This document shows positions 24,949 through 34,533 of a stretch of 64,000 bases of DNA, piece by piece (the first letter of the stretch is position 1; each line of letters starts with the position of its first letter). This stretch comes from JANLYC01 sp963815445 (GTDB taxonomy: Bacteria; Actinomycetota; Actinomycetes; Propionibacteriales; Nocardioidaceae), in contig CAWFGV010000006.1 of the NCBI GenBank assembly GCA_963815445.1, forward strand, positions 372,001 through 436,000, written 5' to 3'. The notes below the pieces were generated by a model. It was not told where the DNA came from and did no database searches. It was given only the letters and a program-made list of their open reading frames with translations. The position numbers and the translations under genes were made by a program.

Positions 24949-26409
24949 GTGAAGACCGCCGTCGAGACGCTGAACCCGACGCGGGTCAAGCTCACCGTCG
25001 AGGTGCCCTTCGAGGAGCTCAAGCCGAGCCTCGACGCGGCGTACAAGAAGATCGCCCAGCAGATCAACATCCCTGGCTTCCGCAAGGGCAAGGTCCCCGC
25101 GATGGTCATCGACCAGCGGGTCGGGCGCGACGCGGTGATCGGCGAGGCCGTCAACGAGGCGCTTCCGCAGCTGTACTTCCAGGCGTTGCAGGACAACAAC
25201 ATCGTCCCGCTGAGCCAGCCCGAGCTCGAGGTCGGTGAGGTCGAGGACGGCCAGGACATCACGTTCGTGGCCGAGCTCGACACGAAGCCCGAGATCACGC
25301 TGCCGGAGTACAACGGCATCGAGGTCGAGGTCGAGGACATCTCCATCGGTGACGACGAGGTCGACGAGCAGCTCGAAAACCTCCGTGAACGGTTCGGCAG
25401 CCTCAACCCGGTCGAGCGCGCCGCCGCTGCCGACGACTTCGTGACCATCGATCTGTCCGCGTCCAAGGACGGCGAGGCGATCGAGGAGGCGCAGGCCACC
25501 GGCATGAGCTACCAGGTCGGCCGGGGCACCATGCTCGAAGGCCTCGACGACGCGCTGCTCGGTATGTCGGCGGGTGACGAGGCGACCTTCGAGTCCACGC
25601 TGGTCGGCGGTGAGTTCAAGGACCAGAGCGTCGAGGTCACCGTCCAGGTCACCGCCGTCAAGGAGCAGGAGCTGCCCGACCTCGACGACGACTTCGCCCA
25701 GCAGGCATCGGAGTTCGACTCCATGGACGAGCTGCGTGCTGACGTGCACGACCGCCTGGTCCGCAACGCGCGGCTCGAGCAGGCCGGCGCGGCCCGTGAC
25801 GCCGTGCTCGAGAAGTTGCTGACGATGGTCGAGATTCCGCTCCCCGACGCCGCCGTCGCCGACGAGCTGCAGTCCCGCCGCGACTCGATCGAGCAGCAGC
25901 TCGCGTACGCCGGCATGACCGAGGCCGACTATCTGGAGTCCGAGGGTCAGACCGAGGACGAGTTCGCTGCCGACCTGGACAAGCGGGTCCGTGACGCGAT
26001 GGCTGCGCAGTTCATCCTCGACGAGATCGCCACCGCCGAGGCGCTCGGCGTCGACGAGGGAGAGCTCACACAGCACCTGCTGCGTCGGGCGCAGCAGTCG
26101 GGCCAGAGCCCGGAGGAGTACATCAAGCACATCATGGAGCACAACCACGTGCCCGAGATGGTGTCTGAGGTACGCCGCGGCAAGGCGCTCGCGCACATCG
26201 TCGAGGCGGCCACGGTCAAGGACGGGTCAGGCAACGTCGTCGAGCTCAAGACACTCCAGCCCGACGGCACCTACGCCGACCCCGAGGAGCTCGCGGCCCA
26301 GGCCGAGGCCGCCGCGCAGGCACAAGCAGCAGCCGAGTCGTCGACCGACGCGGCCGCAGGTGTCGTTTCGACCACCGACTACCTGGTCGAGGCCGACGAC
26401 TCGAAGTGA
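24949..26409 (+). CDS. tig: Trigger factor (ribosome-associated chaperone and prolyl isomerase)
   Basis: A 486-residue trigger factor that docks at ribosomal protein L23 and shields nascent chains. Domain order: N-terminal ribosome-binding domain with the signature GFRKGKVP (about residues 45-52), FKBP-type PPIase domain around 150-245 (QVGRGTMLEGLDDALLGM), and the long helical C-terminal domain. The C-terminus ends in an Ala/Gln/Glu-rich tail, common in Actinobacteria. GTG 24949 is preceded by AAGGAG; the frame is open upstream but reads through tRNA-Pro-adjacent sequence without homology. A hairpin follows the stop. It starts the tig-clpP-clpX segment found in M. tuberculosis (Rv2462c-Rv2457c). 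Confidence 0.97.
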   Translation: MKTAVETLNPTRVKLTVEVPFEELKPSLDAAYKKIAQQINIPGFRKGKVPAMVIDQRVGRDAVIGEAVNEALPQLYFQALQDNNIVPLSQPELEVGEVEDGQDITFVAELDTKPEITLPEYNGIEVEVEDISIGDDEVDEQLENLRERFGSLNPVERAAAADDFVTIDLSASKDGEAIEEAQATGMSYQVGRGTMLEGLDDALLGMSAGDEATFESTLVGGEFKDQSVEVTVQVTAVKEQELPDLDDDFAQQASEFDSMDELRADVHDRLVRNARLEQAGAARDAVLEKLLTMVEIPLPDAAVADELQSRRDSIEQQLAYAGMTEADYLESEGQTEDEFAADLDKRVRDAMAAQFILDEIATAEALGVDEGELTQHLLRRAQQSGQSPEEYIKHIMEHNHVPEMVSEVRRGKALAHIVEAATVKDGSGNVVELKTLQPDGTYADPEELAAQAEAAAQAQAAAESSTDAAAGVVSTTDYLVEADDSK

Positions 26410-26440
26410 CCGCACCCTGACCTCAGAGTGCGGGTGCGGT
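26409..26440. terminator. Stem-loop between convergent tig and PAP2 genes
   Basis: ACCGCACCC (26409-26417) pairs perfectly with GGGTGCGGT (26432-26440) across a 14-nt loop, starting at the last base of the tig stop and overlapping the PAP2 3' end. No T-run. Likely serves both genes. Confidence 0.55.
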
Positions 26441-27262
26441 GTCGGGGGGCTGTCGCGCCATCGTCAGCGCGAGCCGGTGCCCGGTCACCACCACGATCAG
26501 CCACGCAGTGCCGAGGGTCCATCCGACGAGCACGTCGGTCAGCCAGTGGTGGCCGAGGTAGACCCGACTCAGTCCCATGGCCACCGCCAGGACCAAGGCG
26601 ACCGCCGTGGCGGTGATCCGCCACCCACGCGACTCGACGCGGCAGCTGACCAGGTAGGCGATGAGCAAGAAGATCACCCAGCTGTTGAGCGTGTGACCGC
26701 TTGGGAAAGACGGAGACGTCTCGAAGGGCGATACCGCGAGGCGGGTGGGCGGGCGGGCCCGGTCGATGCTCTGCTTCCCGATGACCGTGAGCAGCACCGA
26801 GCCGCCTGCCCCCACCGCCATCAGCAGGATCGGCGTCCATCGCCGCCACCACAGCGCCAGCACGATGGCGGCGACGGTGGCGATGACCGGCATGATCACC
26901 GGCCCGCCCAGGTTCGTGAAGTCGGTGACCACGCCGTTGAGCCCCGGGCTTCGACGGCGGATCATCCAGTCCAGCACCGGCCGGTCCAGCCCGGCTACGC
27001 CGCGCTTGTCGGTGACGCTGTCGTAGATCTGGGCGCTCAGCCAGGTGAAGACGCCGGCCACCAGGACGCCGATCGTCGCCGTCACCAACAGCACCACGTA
27101 GGGGATCGAGCGCTCGTCGAGCGAGCGCCGGGCCCGCCCGACCACCCGAGACGTCGTACGGACCACCCGCTGTCCGGCTGAACTGGGCCACGCCGTCAGG
27201 TCGCGGTGGCCGATCCTCGCGGTCCTCTCGTCGTCGAGATGATCGTCCGGTGCGTCTCCCAT
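26423..27262 (-). CDS. PAP2-family membrane phosphatase
   Basis: A 279-residue integral membrane phosphatase with about six spans and a cytoplasmic N-terminus. The three PAP2 motifs are complete: KQSIDRARPP (KX6RP), SFPSGHT (PSGH) and SRVYLGHHWLTDV (SRX5HX3D). Such enzymes dephosphorylate undecaprenyl diphosphate or phosphatidate on the outer membrane face. A long loop between spans one and two (WLSAQIYDSVTDKRGVAGLDR) is typical. ATG 27262 has GGAGAGCG upstream; a longer frame to 27355 adds no membrane segment. It is divergent from the GGCT-like gene. Confidence 0.9.
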   Translation of the reverse strand: MGDAPDDHLDDERTARIGHRDLTAWPSSAGQRVVRTTSRVVGRARRSLDERSIPYVVLLVTATIGVLVAGVFTWLSAQIYDSVTDKRGVAGLDRPVLDWMIRRRSPGLNGVVTDFTNLGGPVIMPVIATVAAIVLALWWRRWTPILLMAVGAGGSVLLTVIGKQSIDRARPPTRLAVSPFETSPSFPSGHTLNSWVIFLLIAYLVSCRVESRGWRITATAVALVLAVAMGLSRVYLGHHWLTDVLVGWTLGTAWLIVVVTGHRLALTMARQPPDTAPAL

Positions 27263-27385
27263 CGCTCTCCCTTGTCGGAGCCGCCGAACGTGCGCGGCCG
27301 CAGGCGGGTACGTCGTGACCATACCCACGATGCGGTAGCCACCGCCGTACGACAATGGGTGAACAGGTGTGTGGAAGGGAGACCC

Positions 27386-28012
27386 ATGGACCAGGTCTGG
27401 TACGCCGGCTACGGCTCCAACCTGTCCTGGGAACGCTTCCGCTGCTACCTGCGGGGAGGTCGCCCGGACGGAGCCGCTCGCATCCTGCCCGGGGCACGTG
27501 ACACCAGCGATCCGACCGGCGACGAGCCGGTGCTGCTCGACGGGTCGGTCAGCTTCGCATGGGAGTCACCGACCTGGGGCGGCGGCATTGCGTTCTTCGA
27601 TCCTGAGGGTGCGGGTACCTCGTTCGGTCGCGCCTACCGGCTCACGGTCGAGCAGTTTGCCGACGTGGCCAGCCAGGAGATGCACCGTGACCCCAGCGGC
27701 GATCCGCTCGACCTCCTCGCACTCGCCGCGGCCGGGAGCCTCGAGCTGGGTCCAGGCCGCTACGAGACGCTGCATGTGGTGGGCGACATCGACGAGGTCC
27801 CGGTGGTGACCTTCTCGTCGCACCCGTCGGGGGAGCTCACCCTCAATGCACCCCGTCCGGCCTACCTCACGATGATGGCGCGCGGACTGGCCGAGGCGCA
27901 TGGTCTCGCGGCCGACGCGATCACCGACTACTTGCTCGCGAGACCCGGCTGCCGCCCCGAGTGGACACGTGCGGATGTGGCCGAGGTGGTGTCCGCTGCG
28001 CTGACGGTCTGA
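27386..28012 (+). CDS. Gamma-glutamylcyclotransferase-fold protein
   Basis: A 208-residue protein starting DQVWYAGYGSNLSWERFRCYL; the YGSN motif is the substrate-binding loop of the GGCT/AIG2 fold, and VSFAWESPTWGGGIAFFDP is the next core strand pair. Related actinobacterial proteins are often misnamed histone deacetylase. The usual catalytic Glu position is not certain. The C-terminal half (TLNAPRPAYLTMMARGL) is a family-specific extension. ATG 27386 follows GAAGGGAGA. The reaction is unknown; glutathione is not expected in this lineage, so a mycothiol-related or peptide role is possible. Confidence 0.7.
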   Translation: MDQVWYAGYGSNLSWERFRCYLRGGRPDGAARILPGARDTSDPTGDEPVLLDGSVSFAWESPTWGGGIAFFDPEGAGTSFGRAYRLTVEQFADVASQEMHRDPSGDPLDLLALAAAGSLELGPGRYETLHVVGDIDEVPVVTFSSHPSGELTLNAPRPAYLTMMARGLAEAHGLAADAITDYLLARPGCRPEWTRADVAEVVSAALTV

Positions 28013-28063
28013 GCGGTCGTCGCCCGGCTGCTCACGGGCGGAACGGACGCTCCTGAGCGAACG

Positions 28064-28561
28064 TCACCAGGACTGTGACCGGGCAGCCCGCGCGGTGGCT
28101 TCCAGCAGGGTGGGCAGATCGTCGGGCTGGACGACCGGTGCGGCCGACCGCTGGTTCGGGACGCGGGACCGCACGGCCAGCCGGCCATCGGTCGTGAGGC
28201 CCACCTGGGCTGACGGTCCGGCAGCTCGCTGCGCGATCTCCAGGCCGCGCACGACCTTGACCTTGAGGCTCACCCCGACCGAGCTGGTCACCCAGCTCTC
28301 GCTGTCGGGTCGAACGATGCTGCGCGACGCGGTGGCGATGGCGATGTCGGCACCTTCGAAGCGGCCCCAGATCGTGTCGGACACGTCGGCGCCGAGCCCC
28401 TGGCTGAGACCCAGCGGATCGCCGGCGCTGTAGCGCAGCCCGAGCGCCTTTGCCACGCGTACCATCGCGTTGCGCCGCATCCGCTTGCGCAGGGCGAGCG
28501 CGGCGACGATCGCCGCACAGACGACGACCAGGATCGTCGGAAGGAGCCAACCGTTCGTCAT
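28064..28561 (-). CDS. Single-span membrane-anchored protein of unknown function
   Basis: A 165-residue protein with one N-terminal span (LPTILVVVCAAIVAALAL), a Lys/Arg stop-transfer patch (RKRMRRN), then a soluble domain of beta character (GRFEGADIAIATASRSIVRP, VGVSLKVKVV). The sequence has no motif I recognise. The start at 28561 is chosen because the span follows at once; the frame extends upstream to 28741 without support. The 223 bp up to the NUDIX gene hold a small AAAACG/CGTTTT inverted repeat (28693-28712) but no gene. Confidence 0.7.
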   Translation of the reverse strand: MTNGWLLPTILVVVCAAIVAALALRKRMRRNAMVRVAKALGLRYSAGDPLGLSQGLGADVSDTIWGRFEGADIAIATASRSIVRPDSESWVTSSVGVSLKVKVVRGLEIAQRAAGPSAQVGLTTDGRLAVRSRVPNQRSAAPVVQPDDLPTLLEATARAARSQSW

Positions 28562-28784
28562 TGTTCTTGCATGGTGACGTGACGGCGACCGTCCTGCAAG
28601 GACACGCGGTAGACGTGACCTCAGCGTGAGACTGTAGTGACGGAAAGCAACTGAATTAAGGCACTTCTCCACCCGTACACGACTCATCAGACAAAACGCC
28701 TCAGCCCGTTTTCGGTGGTTCGTCGGGCGGCCGGCGGGCACGTGACGGGACTACGACAGACCCGGCGGCAGCCTGCCTGGGGGA

Positions 28785-29381
28785 TCACTCGGGCGGCAGG
28801 AGCACCGTGTCGCCCGGGTGGCCGTCCCGCACCAGGTCCTCGAGCAGATGGCCGAGGCGCCGCGGTGAGAACGTCGTGTATCCGGGATCATCGACGCGCC
28901 CCTCGTCATACACACGTTGGGCATGTTGGATCTCGTCGTAGGGCCACCAGCGCATCCCGTCCAGCTTCTCGGCCCGCAGCTCGGCCTCGCTGAAACCCGG
29001 CCGCGGCTCGAACGGTTCGACGGTCAGCCAGAAGAACGTGTCCTGCTGGCCGTCCCAACGCGTCATCGGGAACACATGCTCCTTCCACCAGACGGCGGGT
29101 CCGGTGTCGTCGATGACCAGCCCGATCTCCTCGCGCAGCTCGCGGATCAGCCCTTGCTCGACGGTCTCGCCAGGATCGATGCCCCCGCCCGGACACGCCC
29201 ACAGGCCGGTAGGGAGGTTGTCGGGGCCGAAGTCGAAGTGCACGAGGAGCACGCGGTGGTCGGTGTCCATCACGATCGCCCGCGCGGCGGGGCGGATGCG
29301 CAGTCCGTCCGGAGCCGGCCCAGCGGCCGCGGGCCTGGGGTGGAACGGGCCGGCGTCGGATCTGTCGGACACGCTCGGCAT
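28785..29381 (-). CDS. NUDIX hydrolase
   Basis: A 198-residue NUDIX enzyme that cleaves nucleoside-diphosphate-X bonds. The NUDIX box is complete: GGGIDPGETVEQGLIRELRE followed by EIGL, with all metal-binding Glu. Before it, RPAARAIVMDTDHRVLLVHF is the first strand pair; after it, WWPYDEIQHAQRV. The N-terminal 25 residues are Pro/Ala-rich. ATG 29381 has only a weak ribosome binding site. It is divergent from clpP1 by about 90 bp, which must hold both promoters. Substrate unknown. Confidence 0.87.
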   Translation of the reverse strand: MPSVSDRSDAGPFHPRPAAAGPAPDGLRIRPAARAIVMDTDHRVLLVHFDFGPDNLPTGLWACPGGGIDPGETVEQGLIRELREEIGLVIDDTGPAVWWKEHVFPMTRWDGQQDTFFWLTVEPFEPRPGFSEAELRAEKLDGMRWWPYDEIQHAQRVYDEGRVDDPGYTTFSPRRLGHLLEDLVRDGHPGDTVLLPPE

Positions 29382-29471
29382 TCTAGGCAGGCAGCCGAGT
29401 CGAGTGCGCCCACAGCGAACACGGCCCGATGTCCCGTGGCTTCGTCCGCCGTGACCGCTAGTGTCGACGAC

Positions 29472-30108
29472 GTGACTTCCACTGACTCGATCCAGATGAA
29501 CGGGGCCAACGGCAGCGCTGGCCTCGACGACCACATCTACCAGCGGCTGCTCAAGGAGCGCATCGTCTTCCTCGGCTCCGAGGTCAAGGACCAGAACGCG
29601 AACGCGATCTGTGCCCAGATGCTGCTGCTGAACGCCGAGGACCCGGACGCCGACATCTTCCTCTACATCAACTCACCCGGTGGCTCGGTCGACTCCGGCA
29701 TGGCGATCTACGACACCATGCAGTTCATCTCCAACGACGTCGCCACCGTCGGGATGGGGCTGGCTGCGTCCATGGGGCAGTTCCTGCTCTGCGCCGGTGC
29801 CAAGGGCAAGCGTTACGCGCTGCCCCACGCGCGGATCATGATGCACCAGCCGTCGGGCGGCATGGGCGGCTCTGCCTCCGACATCAAGATCCAGGCCGAG
29901 CAGTCGCTCTACATCAAGAAGATCCTCTTCGACCTGATCAGCACGCACACCGGCCAGCCGCTCGAGCAGGTGGAGCAGGACGCCGACCGCGACCGCTGGT
30001 TCACCGCCGAGCAGGCGAAGGAGTACGGCTTCATCGACCACGTCGTGGCGCAGGGCGCCGAGGTCGGGGACCGGCGGCAAACAGGGTGGCCCGAAGGGCT
30101 TCGAATGA
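29472..30108 (+). CDS. clpP1: ATP-dependent Clp protease proteolytic subunit ClpP1, with a +1 frameshift near the 3' end
   Basis: Serine protease subunit of the ClpP1P2 chamber. Catalytic Ser lies in GLAASMGQFLL, His in HARIMMHQPSGG, Asp further on; YINSPGGSVDSG is the oxyanion strand. As written there is no stop before clpP2. If one G of the GGGG run at 30066-30069 is dropped, the frame ends TGGKQGGPKGFE-stop (TGA 30106-30108), a normal ClpP1 tail with an ATGA overlap. Start is GTG 29472 or ATG 29496; neither has a strong ribosome binding site. In Actinobacteria clpP1P2 is usually essential, so a read or assembly error is likely. Confidence 0.9.
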
Positions 30109-30161
30109 GCCAGTCGCCGTCTCACCCTGCCCCTGTCGTCCCTCTCCGAGGAGCCACCCAC

Positions 30162-30818
30162 ATGACCACCGACCCGCAGGTGCCGCTGCACCAGCAGACC
30201 GCCCCCCGCGCCGAGTACTTCATCCCGCAGTGGGAGGAGCGCACGTCCTACGGCGTACGACGCATCGACCCCTTCGCCAAGCTGTTCGAGGACCGCATCA
30301 TCTTCCTCGGTACGCCGATCAGCGACGACATCGCGAACGCCGTGATGGCCCAGCTGCTCTGCCTCCAGCAGATGGACCCCGACCGCGACATCAGCATCTA
30401 CATCAACTCACCCGGTGGCTCGTTCACCGCACTGACCGCCATCTACGACACCATGCGCTACCTCAAGCCCGACGTGCAGACCGTGTGTCTGGGCCAGGCG
30501 GCCTCCGCGGCGGCCGTGCTGCTGGCGGCGGGCACCAAGGGCAAGCGGATGGCGCTGCCCAACAGCCGCATCCTCATCCACCAGCCGTACACCGAGGGCA
30601 CCTACGGACAGGCCAGTGACATCGAGATCCAGGCCAACGAGATCCTGCGGATGCGGTCGCTGCTCGAGCAGATGATCGCCGACAACACGGGCAAGTCTCT
30701 CGAGGAGGTCAGCCGGGACATCGAGCGCGACAAGATCCTGACCGCTGACCAGGCCATCGAGTACGGCCTGATCGACCAGATTCTGGAGTCACAGAAGGCG
30801 ACACCGACACCCGTCTGA
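30162..30818 (+). CDS. clpP2: ATP-dependent Clp protease proteolytic subunit ClpP2
   Basis: A 218-residue ClpP2, partner ring of ClpP1 and the one that docks ClpX in mycobacteria. Catalytic Ser in LGQAASAAAVLLAAGTKGKR, His in NSRILIHQPYTEG, Asp in the following helix region; YINSPGGSFTAL is conserved. ATG 30162 (MTTDPQ) follows GAGGAG by 8 nt and is preferred over ATG 30105, though the latter would overlap the repaired clpP1 stop. In the sequence as given the frame is continuous from clpP1. clpX follows after about 100 bp. Confidence 0.95.
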   Translation: MTTDPQVPLHQQTAPRAEYFIPQWEERTSYGVRRIDPFAKLFEDRIIFLGTPISDDIANAVMAQLLCLQQMDPDRDISIYINSPGGSFTALTAIYDTMRYLKPDVQTVCLGQAASAAAVLLAAGTKGKRMALPNSRILIHQPYTEGTYGQASDIEIQANEILRMRSLLEQMIADNTGKSLEEVSRDIERDKILTADQAIEYGLIDQILESQKATPTPV

Positions 30819-30834
30819 GCCGTTCTACCCGTTG

Positions 30835-30863
30835 TTGACGGTCCAGACAGGTACGGTCAACAT
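30835..30863 (+). promoter_or_regulatory. Candidate clpX promoter
   Basis: TTGACG (30835-30840), 17-nt spacer, CAACAT (30858-30863), about 58 nt before the clpX GTG. A GTTGAC/GTCAAC inverted repeat spans the two boxes. The -10 is a poor match, so this is tentative; clpX could also be read from the clpP promoter. Confidence 0.35.
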
Positions 30864-30920
30864 GGACAACAGGCCAGGGTGCGCACGGCGCCTCGGCCCG
30901 ACTCGAAGGAGACGTCACAC

Positions 30921-32200
<1,280 letters not shown>

Positions 32201-32204
<4 letters not shown>

Positions 32205-33709
32205 TCCGGCAGGGCCGCCGCGCCACGATCTGCATGCGCCAGCTCAGCGAGATCGGACGACGCCGAGCTCTCCTCTGACGGCAGGGCTCGCCATCCGGGC
32301 AACGCCAGCGAGAACGTGCTGCCGTTGGGTGGCGTGCTCTCCACCCAGACCCGCCCCCCGTGCGCCAAGGCCACCTCCAGACAGATGGCCAGCCCCAGCC
32401 CGCTGCCGGTGATCGCCCGACCTCGGGCGGCGTCGACGCGGTAGAAGCGGTCGAACAGCCGCGCGCGCTCCTCGGGCGGGATGCCTGGGCCCTCGTCGGT
32501 GACGGAAATGCCCACCTCGTCGGCGGTCCGCCAGGTCCGGGCACCGACCGTGCCACCGGCGGGGGAGAACTTCACGGCGTTCTCGAGCAGGTTGATCACG
32601 GCCTGGTTCATGCGCTGAAGGTCTGCGCGGGCGACCACGTGGGCGCCCTCGACCAGGAGGTTCACGTCCTTGGCTGCCGCGAGCGGTTCCAGCTGGCGAG
32701 CGGCGTCTTCGAGCGTCGCGCGGAGCCGGACGGGTTTGGTGAGCAGGCCGAGCTTGCCCTCGTCAGCTTCGGCGAGGGTCAGGAGGTTGTCCACGGTCCG
32801 ACTCATTCGCTCCACCTCTTCGCGGGTGCTTTCCAGGACCTGCCGCGCATCATCGGAGAGGTCGTCACCGCGGAGGCTGACCTGGATCTCCGCGCGCATG
32901 ACGGCAAGCGGTGTACGCAGCTCGTGCGAGGCGTCCGCAACGAGGCGGCGCTTGGCCGACACCCCGCTCTCGATGCGGTCCAGCATGTCGTTCAGGGTGA
33001 CAGCGAGCTGTCCGATCTCGTCCTGGACCTTGGGCACGGCGACGCGTTCGGCCAGCTGTCCGGCCCCGATGTCCTTCGCGTCGGACGTCATCCGTACGAC
33101 CGGTCGCATGGCTTCGAAGGCGAGCCAGTAGGCGACGGCTCCGGTCGCGACCAGCGCGACGGGGCCGGCGATCAGCAGGAGCAGGAGGGCACGCTCGACG
33201 GCGTCGTCAACCGGGTCGAGGCTCTCCGCCACCACCATGTAGTGCGGTCCGTTCCGCAGGGTGAACGCCGTGACCCGCACGCGGTACCGCTGGTCACCGT
33301 CGCCCAGTCCCGCGGTGAACGAGGTCGCCCCGTCGGTCAGGGCGGCCGCACGGCTCTCGGCGGTTGACAGCGAGCCGGTCTCGGCGGCCGGCCCGTACCG
33401 GATCAGTACCTGGCCGTCGGGATCGACGACCTGGGCTGCGGCGGCCCGGTGTGTCAGCGCAGCCCGAGCCGCGCCGGCGAAGTCCTCCGTGAACTCGGGG
33501 GAGCTGATCGGCTGCGACGGCGGTGTGTCATTGTTCTCCGCGCGGACCGCCCGGATGAGGGTGCCGGAGGTTGCGCGGACCTCACCGTCGACCTGGTTCT
33601 GCAGGTCGCTGCGCAGCTGCCAGACCACGAATGCGCCCAGCACCGCGATGAGCACGGCCAGGAGAGCCGCATACCAGGCGGTCAGCCGAACCCGGATCGG
33701 AAGGTTCAC
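32201..33709 (-). CDS. Two-component sensor histidine kinase
   Basis: A 502-residue membrane kinase: span 1 at about 10-32, an extracytoplasmic sensor of about 150 residues, span 2 at about 180-202 (LLLLLIAGPVALVATGAVAY), HAMP domain, dimerisation domain with H-box ASHELRTPLAVM, N-box INLLENAVKFS, G1 DEGPGIPPEE and G2 GSGLGLAI. All catalytic boxes are intact. GTG 33709 overlaps the response regulator stop (GTGA). The pair faces away from the RND operon and probably controls it. Its stop is shared in CTAG with clpX. The signal is unknown; metal or envelope stress is likely given the neighbour. Confidence 0.93.
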
Positions 33710-34377
33710 GGCGTCTCCAGCACGAAGCCCTTGCCACGGACGGTCCTGATGAGCCGTCGGCCGCGGGGACGCTCGAGCTTCTTGCGCAGGAAGCCGACGT
33801 AGACGTCGGCGATGTTGGCCGCCCCCGCGAAGTCCGCATCCCACACCGCCGCCACGAGCTCGGCACGCGTGACCAGCTGGTTCGGCCGACGTGCGAGCAC
33901 CTCGAGCACGTCGAACTCGCGGGCCGTGAGCTCGATCTGCCGTCCTCCGCGCGTCACGATGCGGGTCGAGGCATCGAGGTGGAGCTCGCCGATCGTGACG
34001 AGGGAGGCCTGTCGGGTCGGCCCACGACGCGTCAGGACGCGCAGTCGCGCGAGCAGCTCACCGAAGTCGAACGGCTTGACCAGGTAGTCGTCCGCGCCTG
34101 AGTCCAGACCCTGGATCCGATCCTTGACGTCGGTGCGCGCCGTCAACATCAGGACCGGCGACCAGCGCTCGACGCGGCGCAGCGCCGCACAGACGTCGAA
34201 GCCGTCCATCACGGGCAGCATCACATCGAGCACGATGACGTCGTAGACCGTCTCGGTGGCCCGGGCGAGCGCTTCGTCGCCCCTGGTCGAGACGTCGACG
34301 TCGTACCCCTCCTGCCCGAGCCCCCGTTCAAGGGCGCGCAAGAGCTTGGTGTCGTCCTCAACCACGAGCACACGCAT
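33706..34377 (-). CDS. OmpR/PhoB-family response regulator
   Basis: A 223-residue regulator. The receiver domain begins MRVLVVEDDTKLLRALERGL, with acidic pocket ED, phospho-acceptor Asp51 (VIVLDVMLPVMDG), Thr in LMLTAR and Lys in YLVKPFDF. The C-terminal winged helix has LTAREFDVLEVLARRPNQLVTR and YVGFLRKKLERPRGRRLIRTVRGKGF. ATG 34377 has GAAGGCACC upstream. The gene is divergent from the RND operon, with an AT-rich 156-bp spacer between; this suggests autoregulation and control of the efflux genes. Confidence 0.94.
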   Translation of the reverse strand: MRVLVVEDDTKLLRALERGLGQEGYDVDVSTRGDEALARATETVYDVIVLDVMLPVMDGFDVCAALRRVERWSPVLMLTARTDVKDRIQGLDSGADDYLVKPFDFGELLARLRVLTRRGPTRQASLVTIGELHLDASTRIVTRGGRQIELTAREFDVLEVLARRPNQLVTRAELVAAVWDADFAGAANIADVYVGFLRKKLERPRGRRLIRTVRGKGFVLETP

Positions 34378-34443
34378 GGTGCCTTCATGGTGACACATCT
34401 GGGGGGTTGACACCTTCAACTTCCGCAGGCACCCTCGACTCAA

Positions 34444-34488
34444 GATTAAAGAAATTATGAAGAACAAATCAAAAAACTCTTAATTTCT
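34444..34488. promoter_or_regulatory. AT-rich divergent control region between response regulator and RND operon
   Basis: A strikingly AT-rich stretch in otherwise very GC-rich DNA. AGAAATTA (34450-34457) and TAATTTCT (34481-34488) form an 8-bp inverted repeat with a 23-nt gap, and TTAAAGAA / TGAAGAA look like tandem half sites of the kind OmpR-type regulators bind. It lies about 70 nt before the response regulator start and 45 nt before the RND start, so a bound regulator could act on both. The binding role is inferred. Confidence 0.45.
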
Positions 34489-34533
34489 GGCTGCGCGCCC
34501 CGGTCAAGGAACAGCGACGAGGGAGGCCACGAG

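Noticed and set aside
28917..29471. Extending clpP1 upstream across the NUDIX gene
   Set aside because: The frame is open, but it is antisense to a complete NUDIX gene and lacks ClpP-like sequence before 29472.
30105..30161. ATG 30105 as start of clpP2
   Set aside because: It would overlap the repaired clpP1 stop, but no ribosome binding site precedes it, while ATG 30162 has GAGGAG at good spacing.
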